From: an uncultured Muribaculaceae bacterium
GTDB lineage: Bacteria; Bacteroidota; Bacteroidia; Bacteroidales; Muribaculaceae
DNA length: 36,010 nucleotides
Assembly: GCA_944321875.1 (NCBI GenBank)
Contig: CALUMX010000031.1
Span: forward strand, 1 to 36,010
Direction: 5' to 3'
Part shown: positions 17,277 through 23,647 of the stretch, one piece after another
Layout: every line of letters begins with the position of its first letter
How positions within the stretch are numbered: the stretch's first letter is position 1
The notes under the pieces: model-generated
Databases searched by the model: none
The model's input: only the letters and a program-made list of their open reading frames with translations
Told to the model about the DNA's origin: nothing
Made by a program: the position numbers and the translations under genes

Positions 17277-17828
17277 CTATTCCTTCAACAGATTGGCCAC
17301 CCATCCGTCCAGTTCTTCGAACGTGGCAATAGGATTGTCGCGCGTAATATGCCGTATGACCCCGTTGCGGTCCGACACATGAACCGTCGGCACAGCCGTC
17401 AGCGCAAAGCGTTCATAATCCGCCTTATCTGTCATCACACCATAGGGTAACGTCAGTCCGTTGCTGCTCCAATAGGCGGCAATCTCTTGCGGCGTATCCT
17501 TATAGCTTATGGTCAATAGCGTAATCTGTCCGTCGGCAACGCCTCCGCCCTCCGGATAATACTTCTCATAGAGCTGTTGCAAATGAGGCAGCTCCTCCCG
17601 GCAATCAGGACACGACAACCGGAAAAACACGACAACCGAAGGCTTTCCCAGCAGGCTTCCGCGCGTCACCGTCTGTCCGTCCACCTCAAGGCTGAACTCC
17701 GGCAGCGCATCTCCCGTCTGCAACGGTTGCTCCGGTTTCTCGTCCGGCTCTCTGACGCACGCCGCAACCATCAGCACCATCACCGCCAGACCAAGCAACT
17801 TTCCCATTCTTCTCCATCCGTATCCCAT
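17277..17828 (-). CDS. TlpA-like thioredoxin-fold lipoprotein
   Basis: The 183-residue product has a lipoprotein signal peptide with lipobox VAAC (lipidated Cys24). A thioredoxin fold follows at about 38-180. The redox motif is SCPDC (Cys73, Cys76), after the beta-strand KPSVVVFFR. The cis-proline strand is AVPTVHVSD. It should sit in the periplasmic leaflet and reduce or isomerise disulfides, as in the TlpA/ResA group. The start at 17828 is preceded by AGGAGG with eight-base spacing. An internal ATG seven codons later would also keep the signal peptide. It is monocistronic, tail to tail with the MATE gene. Its partner protein is unknown. Confidence 0.9.
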   Translation of the reverse strand: MGYGWRRMGKLLGLAVMVLMVAACVREPDEKPEQPLQTGDALPEFSLEVDGQTVTRGSLLGKPSVVVFFRLSCPDCREELPHLQQLYEKYYPEGGGVADGQITLLTISYKDTPQEIAAYWSSNGLTLPYGVMTDKADYERFALTAVPTVHVSDRNGVIRHITRDNPIATFEELDGWVANLLKE

Positions 17829-17908
17829 AATTATTTCCTCCTAATCTTTTGCTACTAAAATTACTAAAAAATTGGTATTCCCCAAAATTGACAAGAAATC
17901 CGACTGGA

Positions 17909-18730
17909 TTACCTGCCTTTACGGAACTTCAGGGGAGAAACGCCCTGGTATTTTCTGAAAAAACGGGCGAAGAAAGAGGAATTCGGGAAATGCAACTCAT
18001 CGGCTATCTCCATAATACTCCTATCGGTGGATTTCAGCAACAATTTAGCCTCGCGCATTAGAAAGTCCGTAAGCCAGAAGTGAAACGTCTGCCCCGTCTT
18101 TTGCCGGATGGTACGCATCAAGTGCTTGTCAGAAATACAAAGTTCACCGGCATAAAAAGCGACGTTGTGCTCTTCCTTACAGTGGCGGTGAAGCAAGTAA
18201 AAGAACCGGTCGGTGATTTCGTCCGAACGTGACACGCTGACCTTCGTCGCTCTACGGGCATAAAGACGGTTCACTTCCAGAATAAGAGAGAACAGCAGAC
18301 CTTTAAGAATCTCACTATTGTCCTCTGGAACTTGGTAGCGTTCCTCAATAAAGTCGAAATAAAGCCGGAGCAGGTTTGCAGTGCGTGAATCCGGGATGAA
18401 GAGCGGAGCATAGGACGCTTTGTGTGAAATTTCGGCTTTCAGCAACAAGGGAAAATCCACAATGAAATCAAAGTCAAAAAACAGGCATTGCGCCTGAAAA
18501 TCAGGACTAAGCAGCAAGGAGTCAATCAGCATGTTAGGCAAGAGAAAAAGAAAGGCATCCCCACCAAACGTCTGCAAGTGTCCGTTGATTTCCACCCGGG
18601 CATCACCCTGCGTGACAAGAATGAAATACACCCGTCCGATGGGCGTACGCCAAGTATACCCTTCCTGCAGAAAGGACAAGGAGTCCCGTGAGAGACGTGT
18701 CATTCCAAACCGTGCGGAGTCAGTCTTCAT
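17909..18730 (-). CDS. AraC-family transcriptional regulator
   Basis: The 273-residue cytoplasmic protein has an N-terminal cupin-like sensing domain (about 25-100, with GDARVEINGHLQTFGGDAF). A C-terminal double helix-turn-helix of about 100 residues ends in FPNSSFFARFFRKYQGVSPL, the AraC signature. It is transcribed divergently from the Bcr/CflA-like exporter 149 bases away, which makes that exporter its most likely target. A 15-bp palindrome just ahead of the exporter start is a candidate site. The inducer is unknown, and the small cupin suggests a low-molecular-weight ligand. Confidence 0.92.
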   Translation of the reverse strand: MKTDSARFGMTRLSRDSLSFLQEGYTWRTPIGRVYFILVTQGDARVEINGHLQTFGGDAFLFLLPNMLIDSLLLSPDFQAQCLFFDFDFIVDFPLLLKAEISHKASYAPLFIPDSRTANLLRLYFDFIEERYQVPEDNSEILKGLLFSLILEVNRLYARRATKVSVSRSDEITDRFFYLLHRHCKEEHNVAFYAGELCISDKHLMRTIRQKTGQTFHFWLTDFLMREAKLLLKSTDRSIMEIADELHFPNSSFFARFFRKYQGVSPLKFRKGR

Positions 18731-18748
18731 GATTGCCTGATTTTATCA

Positions 18749-18783
18749 CAAATATACTCTTTTTATGCAAATACTGACACAAA
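18749..18783 (-). promoter_or_regulatory. Promoter of the AraC-family regulator
   Basis: On the minus strand TATATTTG (18756-18749) is a perfect -7 box, about 20 bases before the ATG. A TTTG (18783-18780) stands 23 bases further upstream, slightly beyond the usual 19-21 spacing. Confidence 0.5.
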
Positions 18784-18836
18784 CTAATCACTATTTGAAC
18801 ATTTATAAAGATAAATAGGGCGAGATTCATCCGCGA

Positions 18837-18851
18837 AAAGTTCGGAACTTT
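18837..18851. promoter_or_regulatory. 15-bp palindrome, candidate operator for the exporter gene
   Basis: AAAGTTC-G-GAACTTT is a perfect inverted repeat. It overlaps a degenerate -7 box (GAACTTTG, 18845-18852) and lies 29 bases before the exporter ATG at 18880. The position suits a regulator acting at this promoter. Whether the divergent AraC protein or another factor binds is unknown, since AraC proteins more often use direct repeats. Confidence 0.4.
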
Positions 18852-18879
18852 GTACCGATATTAAAAGGATAAAAAGAAT

Positions 18880-20091
18880 ATGGACAAAAAAACGAGAAAT
18901 TCCGAGCTTTATCTGTTGCTCATGGTAGGAGCCATCTCTGCATTCGGTCCGTTTGTGACTGACTTTTATCTGCCGGCCCTGCCATCACTAAATGAATATT
19001 TCCACACGACAGCCTCCTTGGTTCAACTCAGCCTCACCTTCAGTATGATTGGATTGGCCGTAGGACAACTGGTAATCGGACCATTGAGCGACAAGTACGG
19101 ACGCAAATCGCCGCTGCTATGGTCGCTGGTAATCTTCTCATTCTCCACTTTGGGCTGCATATATGCGCCCAACATCCATTGGTTTGTATTTTTCCGCCTG
19201 ATACAGGGACTGTCCGGCGCGGGCGGCCTGGTCATTTCCAAATCCATCACCGTTGACCTTTACGAAGGGGCTGTACTTACCCGATTCTTTTCTATGCTAA
19301 GCAGCGTGCAGGGCGTGGCTCCTATCTGCGCTCCCGTACTCGGAGGTTTCCTACTGGAGACCACCAGCTGGAAAGGTATTTTCTGGATTCTCTTTGCCAT
19401 CGGCCTGCTGCTACTGGTCACGCTCTGCTTTTTCAAAGAGTCGCTGCCGCGTGACAAACGCCAAGGAGGCAACGTTTGGACCACTTTCCGCCGCTACCTC
19501 CCAGTATTGGGACACGGTCGCTTTATGTGCTATGTGCTCGTACAGGCCTTCTCTATGGGCGTGACGTTCACCTACATTGCCGCCTCTCCTTTCATTTTCC
19601 AGAATCATTACGGCCTGTCGCCAATGGCCTACAGCCTGTGTTTCGGAGCCAATGCCATAGCCATCATGCTGGGCAGCCTTTCCGTATCGTTTTTCCGCAG
19701 CGCCACCCAAGCCATCCGCGTAGGCGTATTCGGATTCGGACTCATCAGCCTGCTGGTAGCTTCCGTCCTCATCGCCGATGCTCCGGTAATGGTGGTTGAA
19801 GGAAGTCTGTTCCTGTTCATGATTTTCCTGGGACTGATTCAACCCAGCAGCACGACGCTCGCACTCGATTTGGAACGTGAGAATTCCGGCAACGCTTCCG
19901 CAGTGCTCGGCTTTCTGATGTTTCTATTCGGAGGCATTCTATCGCCATTGACAGGATTAGGAAACATGCTTCATACCACCAGCCTGATTATCGTAATCTG
20001 CTGTGCTGCCGCACTATTCTGCACACTGCTGACCACCTCCCGGTTCTCCCACTACGTACTCAAACTACGAACCGTCAAAACCTCCAATTAA
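18880..20091 (+). CDS. MFS drug exporter, Bcr/CflA family
   Basis: The 403-residue inner-membrane protein has twelve predicted helices. The opening is diagnostic of the Bcr/CflA subfamily (FGPFVTDFYLPALPSLNEYF), followed by the MFS loop motif GPLSDKYGRKSPLLW between helices 2 and 3. FFRLIQGLSGAGGLVISKS in helix 4 resembles antiporter motif C regions. It should pump bicyclomycin- or chloramphenicol-like compounds, or native metabolites, out in exchange for protons. It is preceded by a candidate operator and the divergent AraC regulator. It is followed by a clear terminator at 20158-20196, so it is a single-gene unit. Confidence 0.92.
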   Translation: MDKKTRNSELYLLLMVGAISAFGPFVTDFYLPALPSLNEYFHTTASLVQLSLTFSMIGLAVGQLVIGPLSDKYGRKSPLLWSLVIFSFSTLGCIYAPNIHWFVFFRLIQGLSGAGGLVISKSITVDLYEGAVLTRFFSMLSSVQGVAPICAPVLGGFLLETTSWKGIFWILFAIGLLLLVTLCFFKESLPRDKRQGGNVWTTFRRYLPVLGHGRFMCYVLVQAFSMGVTFTYIAASPFIFQNHYGLSPMAYSLCFGANAIAIMLGSLSVSFFRSATQAIRVGVFGFGLISLLVASVLIADAPVMVVEGSLFLFMIFLGLIQPSSTTLALDLERENSGNASAVLGFLMFLFGGILSPLTGLGNMLHTTSLIIVICCAAALFCTLLTTSRFSHYVLKLRTVKTSN

Positions 20092-20157
20092 CCTTCCATC
20101 CCCCGACACATCCAACACCCCATAGAAAAACGAAGCAACAAACAAACCACCTTTCTG

Positions 20158-20196
20158 AAAATCTCAATGAACCTGCCGTCATTGAGATTTTTTTGT
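20158..20196 (+). terminator. Rho-independent terminator of the Bcr/CflA exporter
   Basis: AATCTCAATGA pairs perfectly with TCATTGAGATT around an eight-base loop and is followed by a run of T on the plus strand. Confidence 0.88.
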
Positions 20197-20211
20197 TACC
20201 CGGAGGATAAA

Positions 20212-20253
20212 TAAAAAAGGCAGAAGGACTTCATTTTTGAAGTCCTTCTGCCT
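20212..20253 (-). terminator. Terminator of the downstream tRNA-Lys copy
   Basis: A perfect 16-bp stem (20218-20233 with 20238-20253) with a four-base loop is followed on the minus strand by six U. Its first base is the last base of the encoded CCA tail, so the tRNA end and terminator touch. Confidence 0.9.
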
Positions 20254-20328
20254 GGTGATCCGCCTGGGGCTCGAACCCAGGACCCCAACATTAAAAGTGT
20301 TGTGCTCTACCTGCTGAGCTAGCGAATC
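20253..20328 (-). tRNA. tRNA-Lys (anticodon TTT), copy with encoded CCA
   Basis: On the minus strand the cloverleaf is complete. The acceptor GATTCGC pairs with GCGGATC (one G-U). The D arm contains GCTCAGCAGGTAGAGC. The anticodon stem CAACA/TGTTG encloses loop CTTTTAA, with anticodon TTT. The T arm is CTGGG-TTCGAGC-CCCAG. The discriminator is A and CCA follows in the DNA. The mature body 20256-20328 is 73 nt. It is identical to the copy 46 bases upstream on the same strand and is separated from it by a terminator. Confidence 0.97.
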
Positions 20329-20341
20329 CCTTTTATTCCAT

Positions 20342-20369
20342 AAAAAAAAGCATCGACTCGGTCGGTGCT
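20342..20369 (-). terminator. Terminator between the two tRNA-Lys genes
   Basis: AGCACCGAC and GTCGATGCT form a stem with one A-C mismatch and a CGA loop. Eight U follow on the minus strand. It would end transcripts of the upstream tRNA copy, although some read-through could feed the second copy. Confidence 0.8.
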
Positions 20370-20374
20370 CTTCG

Positions 20375-20447
20375 TGATCCGCCTGGGGCTCGAACCCAGG
20401 ACCCCAACATTAAAAGTGTTGTGCTCTACCTGCTGAGCTAGCGAATC
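20375..20447 (-). tRNA. tRNA-Lys (anticodon TTT), copy without encoded CCA
   Basis: The 73-nt body is identical to the other tRNA-Lys here, with the same acceptor, anticodon loop CTTTTAA and T loop TTCGAGC. After the discriminator A the DNA reads CGA, so the CCA end must be added by tRNA nucleotidyltransferase. A strong promoter lies at 20482-20513, and a small leader hairpin (20457-20476) precedes the 5' end. Confidence 0.97.
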
Positions 20448-20456
20448 TCCGTTATG

Positions 20457-20476
20457 GCAATCAGTTTCCTGATTGC
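20457..20476 (-). other. Hairpin in the pre-tRNA leader
   Basis: GCAATCAG and CTGATTGC pair perfectly around a four-base loop. It lies between the likely transcription start (about 20475) and the tRNA 5' end. It may be trimmed by RNase P processing and has no known separate function. Confidence 0.45.
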
Positions 20477-20481
20477 GAGTG

Positions 20482-20513
20482 CAAAGGTAATACAGAATTT
20501 GCTTTCCTGCAAA
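20482..20513 (-). promoter_or_regulatory. Consensus promoter of the tRNA-Lys pair
   Basis: On the minus strand TTTG (20513-20510), 20 bases, then TACCTTTG (20489-20482) is a textbook Bacteroidota primary sigma factor promoter. It fits strong expression of a tRNA. Apart from this promoter and the leader hairpin, I see no gene between the tRNA and the kinase stop at 20657. Confidence 0.8.
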
Positions 20514-20656
20514 TTTTTTCAATTGTTTTTTCCATTTATTTTAAATTACGGAAGAAACAATCCGTTCAACGAGATAGTAATCAAGCGTTTATCCGTCTGA
20601 ACGATTCTATATGCAGAATTTTGCATTTTCGAACTTACGACTATCCGATAACGGCA

Positions 20657-21556
20657 TCAGCGGGTTACGACGGCCGACAATCCCGACGTGGCAATCAGAT
20701 TGTCTACGTCGTCCTCCGTTCCGTTGAAGGGACCTGAATGCTCCAATTTGAGGCTCGACATGGCAGCTGCGAAGCATCCGGCTTCGGCAATCGACGCGCC
20801 CTGTGCCTTTTTGTAGAGATAGCCGGTCGAATAGGTGTCGCCGCATCCCGTGGCATCGATAATCTCCTTTGTCGGATAAGCCGGAATCTCATAGAAATTG
20901 TTCTGGTCGAAAATCACGGAACCGTAACTGCCAAGGGTGATGCACACTTCCTTCACGCCCCATTCGGCCAAGCGCAACGCCGCATCATGGACCTGCGTGT
21001 AGCCCGTCAGCGACTCAATCTCAAACTCGTTGACCTTCAGAATGTCGACATAGCGAAGGTAGTCCTTCTTGTTCTTCCAATCAATGGAATAGACGTTACA
21101 GCCTCTCACCTCGCGGAGATAGCCCTGGGCATCGACCGAAAGCGTGCCTCTGTCGGTCAGCATCTCAAACACCTCTACCGAGAAATCATCGGCCAACAGA
21201 CTGCCGAGGTGGAAAATGTCGGCAGCGGCATTCTCCAGCGACTTTGCCGTAAAAGGGTCGGCTTTGGCCAGCACTCGCTGCGTACGGTTGTTCTGATTCT
21301 CTCCGTACTTATTCTCAAAAAACACCGTATGGCGGCTCGGCAGCACCGTCACGTTGCCGCCTCTTGCCCGTATGTCGTCAACGGCCTTCATCTCCGAGGG
21401 AGCAATGGCCGTAATCAGCTCAAAATCGGCCTCCGGATTCAGGCTGCACATGCCGTGAGCGAAATAGAAAGCCGTACCTCCCGGCATATAAACTTCGTTC
21501 CGGGGCGTAATTATCTTGTCAAGGGTAATATGCCCTATGCAACATATTTTTTTCAT
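20657..21556 (-). CDS. PfkB-family carbohydrate/nucleoside kinase
   Basis: The 299-residue cytoplasmic enzyme belongs to the ribokinase/PfkB fold. The N-terminal glycine pair is in MPGGTAFYFA (about 24-33). The C-terminal ATP-binding and catalytic-base signature DATGCGDTYSTGY lies at 234-246, with the base at the GCGD aspartate. KVNEFEIESLTG (174-185) is the usual substrate-domain motif. It would phosphorylate a sugar, nucleoside or polyol hydroxyl using ATP, but the substrate cannot be read from sequence. It is last in a three-gene minus-strand operon, 34 bases after the MBL hydrolase. Confidence 0.88.
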   Translation of the reverse strand: MKKICCIGHITLDKIITPRNEVYMPGGTAFYFAHGMCSLNPEADFELITAIAPSEMKAVDDIRARGGNVTVLPSRHTVFFENKYGENQNNRTQRVLAKADPFTAKSLENAAADIFHLGSLLADDFSVEVFEMLTDRGTLSVDAQGYLREVRGCNVYSIDWKNKKDYLRYVDILKVNEFEIESLTGYTQVHDAALRLAEWGVKEVCITLGSYGSVIFDQNNFYEIPAYPTKEIIDATGCGDTYSTGYLYKKAQGASIAEAGCFAAAMSSLKLEHSGPFNGTEDDVDNLIATSGLSAVVTR

Positions 21557-21590
21557 TGGGTTGAATATGCGTTGTTAATTGTAATTATGA

Positions 21591-22601
21591 CTAAACGTTC
21601 AGACGGAACTTGAAGCAGCGTGTCGCATCGAAACGCGGCAACACCATCAGCTGCAGGTCCTTTGCCTTGTCCTCCAGCGAGCCGGTGGCCTCGCCTACCG
21701 TCACGCCCCGCTCCTCGAGCGCAGTCCGCGTCGTGCGCAAGGCAATCTCCGGCGTGTTGTTGTCGGAGCTCAGGTGACACAGGAAGACGTACTTGAGCGC
21801 ACTGCTGTAGCTCTCCTTCAGGAAAGCCGCGGCATCGGCATTGTCAAGATGGCCGTTCACCGCACGGATACGGCTCTTGAGATATTCCGGATAAGGCCCC
21901 GTGTCGAGCATATGAGCGTCGTAGTTGCTCTCGATGACGAGATAGTTGGCCTGACTCATGTAATAGCGTGCGCGGTCCGTAATGGAACCAAGGTCGGTTG
22001 CCAGCACGAAGCGCTCGCCCTCGTAGGACACGGAGAATCCCGAATTGCAACTGCCGTCGTGAGGCACCTCAAAGGCCGTTATCTCAAAATCGTGGAGCTT
22101 GAAAGGAATCTCCTTGAAAATCGGCTGGTGATAGTCCTTGATACGTCGTGAGATATTGTGGCGGCGCAGGATGCCGTTAAGCACCCGGTTGGTGCAGTAA
22201 AGACGAATCGAGCGGTATTTCCGCAAAAAGCTGTAGGCATAGCGTATGTGGTCGCTATGGTCGTGCGTAAGGCAGATGCCGCCAATCTTCTCCGGACGGA
22301 TACCGTTGCGCGCCATCTCGGCCTCGACCGTCTTGATGTCCACGCCCGCATCGATGAGAATGCCGCCGCGCTCCGTTCCCAGATAAGAACAGTTGCCGCT
22401 GCTTCCGCTGCCGAAACTCATGAACACGAACCCCTGACGGCGGTTCAGGTCGATAATCGGCGTCTCCAGTTCAGACACGCTCTCCGCCGGACGGAAATCA
22501 GCTCCACCCGAAAGTCCGGCTGAGGCCTCTGCCCCCTCCGACATCTCATCGAAAAGCACGCCTTGATATTGCTGATACTTGTAGTTGTTTCTTCTTCCCA
22601 T
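21591..22601 (-). CDS. MBL-fold metallohydrolase (YycJ/WalJ-like)
   Basis: The 336-residue product starts at the ATG at 22601, two bases beyond the preceding gene's TGA. A TTG two codons earlier overlaps that stop and is less likely. After an unusual 55-residue N-terminal extension comes the metallo-beta-lactamase fold, with SFGSGSSGNCSYLG, then the metal motif THDHSDH (112-118). Further metal-ligand segments are PHDGSCNSGFSV, the ATDLGS strand, and HLSSDNN near the C-terminus. The family includes YycJ-type exonucleases and DNA-processing hydrolases. Two zinc ions and a nuclease or phosphodiesterase reaction are probable. It is translationally close-coupled to the methyltransferase upstream. 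Confidence 0.88.
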   Translation of the reverse strand: MGRRNNYKYQQYQGVLFDEMSEGAEASAGLSGGADFRPAESVSELETPIIDLNRRQGFVFMSFGSGSSGNCSYLGTERGGILIDAGVDIKTVEAEMARNGIRPEKIGGICLTHDHSDHIRYAYSFLRKYRSIRLYCTNRVLNGILRRHNISRRIKDYHQPIFKEIPFKLHDFEITAFEVPHDGSCNSGFSVSYEGERFVLATDLGSITDRARYYMSQANYLVIESNYDAHMLDTGPYPEYLKSRIRAVNGHLDNADAAAFLKESYSSALKYVFLCHLSSDNNTPEIALRTTRTALEERGVTVGEATGSLEDKAKDLQLMVLPRFDATRCFKFRLNV

Positions 22602-22603
22602 AA

Positions 22604-23305
22604 TCAACGATAAAGCAAAAATATAGCAGGACGCTTATCGAAATTATAGGACATCTTGCCCCACTCACGGATGGTGCGGGTCAGAATCGTCTCATCGTTT
22701 CCAGTAATGTTGCAAGCCACACACAAGCGCAAATCGCTGCGCAATGTCGCACAAAGTTCTGCTATAAGTTTATTATTTCTGTATGGAGTCTCTATGAATA
22801 TCTGCGTCTGCCCGCCGGCTATGGCACGCTCCATCTCGTGCAACTTCTTTGTCCGCTTGCCCGCCTCAATCGGCAAATAGCCCTGAAAAGCGAAGCTCTG
22901 CCCGTTGAATCCGGATGCCATCAGCGACATCAGGATGCTCGACGGCCCGACCAGCGGCACCACTTTCAAGCCGCGGCTCTGAGCCATGGCCACCACGTCG
23001 GCGCCCGGGTCGGCAATTGCCGGACAACCCGCTTCCGAAATCACGCCCATCGGCTCCCCAGCCATCAGCGGATTCAGATAGTCGGTAATTTCTTCCGGTT
23101 TCGTATGCTCATCGAGCGTGTAGAACGTCAGCTCATCGATATTGATAGAGCGGTCGCACTTCTTCAAGAAACGGCGTGCCGACCTCACATTCTCCACAAT
23201 AAAATGGCGGATGCCACGCACCACCTCCAGATTGTACGGCGGCAGCACCTTTTCCAACGGCTCATCACTGAGCATAACCGGTATTAAATACAATGCTTTT
23301 TCCAT
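22604..23305 (-). CDS. SAM-dependent methyltransferase, RsmI-like (tetrapyrrole methylase fold)
   Basis: The 233-residue protein from the ATG at 23305 has the tetrapyrrole-methylase fold of RsmI-like enzymes. The glycine-rich motif is GVISEAGCPAIADPG (87-101). VVPLVGPSSILMSLMASG follows, then FQGYLPIEAGKR and the IETPYRNNKL segment typical of 16S rRNA cytidine 2'-O-methyltransferase relatives. It is shorter than E. coli RsmI (286 residues) and represents the compact Bacteroidota form, so rRNA as substrate is an inference. A TTG four codons upstream is an alternative start. The promoter -7 box lies only about ten bases before the ATG, implying a very short leader. It is first in the operon with the MBL hydrolase and PfkB kinase. 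Confidence 0.87.
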   Translation of the reverse strand: MEKALYLIPVMLSDEPLEKVLPPYNLEVVRGIRHFIVENVRSARRFLKKCDRSINIDELTFYTLDEHTKPEEITDYLNPLMAGEPMGVISEAGCPAIADPGADVVAMAQSRGLKVVPLVGPSSILMSLMASGFNGQSFAFQGYLPIEAGKRTKKLHEMERAIAGGQTQIFIETPYRNNKLIAELCATLRSDLRLCVACNITGNDETILTRTIREWGKMSYNFDKRPAIFLLYR

Positions 23306-23314
23306 CTCAATTTG

Positions 23315-23345
23315 CAAAGATAGTGCAAATTGAGTGCAATCGGAA
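23315..23345 (-). promoter_or_regulatory. Promoter at the edge of the 82-bp repeat driving the methyltransferase operon
   Basis: On the minus strand TTTC, 20 bases, then TATCTTTG (23322-23315) forms a near-consensus promoter. It straddles the boundary of the first repeat copy. In the two inner copies the -7 has lost one base (TACTTTG), so only the gene-proximal one is good. Confidence 0.65.
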
Positions 23346-23529
23346 ATTAAAACGTAAGTTTTAAAATTTCCATTGCCGAAATGCAGCCTATCTTATTCAA
23401 AGTAGTGCAAATTGAGTGCAATCGGAAATTAAAACGTAAGTTTTAAAATTTCCATTGCCGAAATGCAGCCTATCTTATCCAAAGTAGTGCAAATTGAGTG
23501 CAATCGGAAATTAAAACGTAAGTTTTAAA
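23321..23529. repeat. 82-bp direct tandem repeat, about 2.5 copies
   Basis: Copies start at 23321, 23403 and 23485 (period exactly 82), and the third is cut at 23529. Copies one and two are almost identical (for example TTATTC versus TTATCC near the end). Each holds an imperfect inverted repeat, GCAATCGGAAAT...AAAAC-GTAA-GTTTT...ATTTCCATTGC, able to form a long hairpin. A diverged relative lies at 31943-32022, again just upstream of a minus-strand gene. No coding potential. Confidence 0.95.
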
Positions 23530-23586
23530 CATCCTGCGGCCGGAATTCACAATCGGCAAACCGACCGTCAATTTTCAGGAAGTCAC

Positions 23587-23619
23587 AAAAAAACGATGCC
23601 ACCCGAAAGGATGGCATCG
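23587..23619 (-). terminator. Terminator of the TPR/OmpA-like lipoprotein gene
   Basis: CGATGCCA (23594-23601) pairs with TGGCATCG (23612-23619), with additional inner pairs. Seven U follow on the minus strand. Confidence 0.9.
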
Positions 23620-23647
23620 CCTTTATCAAGATTTTAATCGTAATCGA

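Noticed and set aside
23321..23529. Possible CRISPR array
   Set aside because: The repeats are direct and contiguous with an 82-base period and no unique spacers; no cas genes are present.
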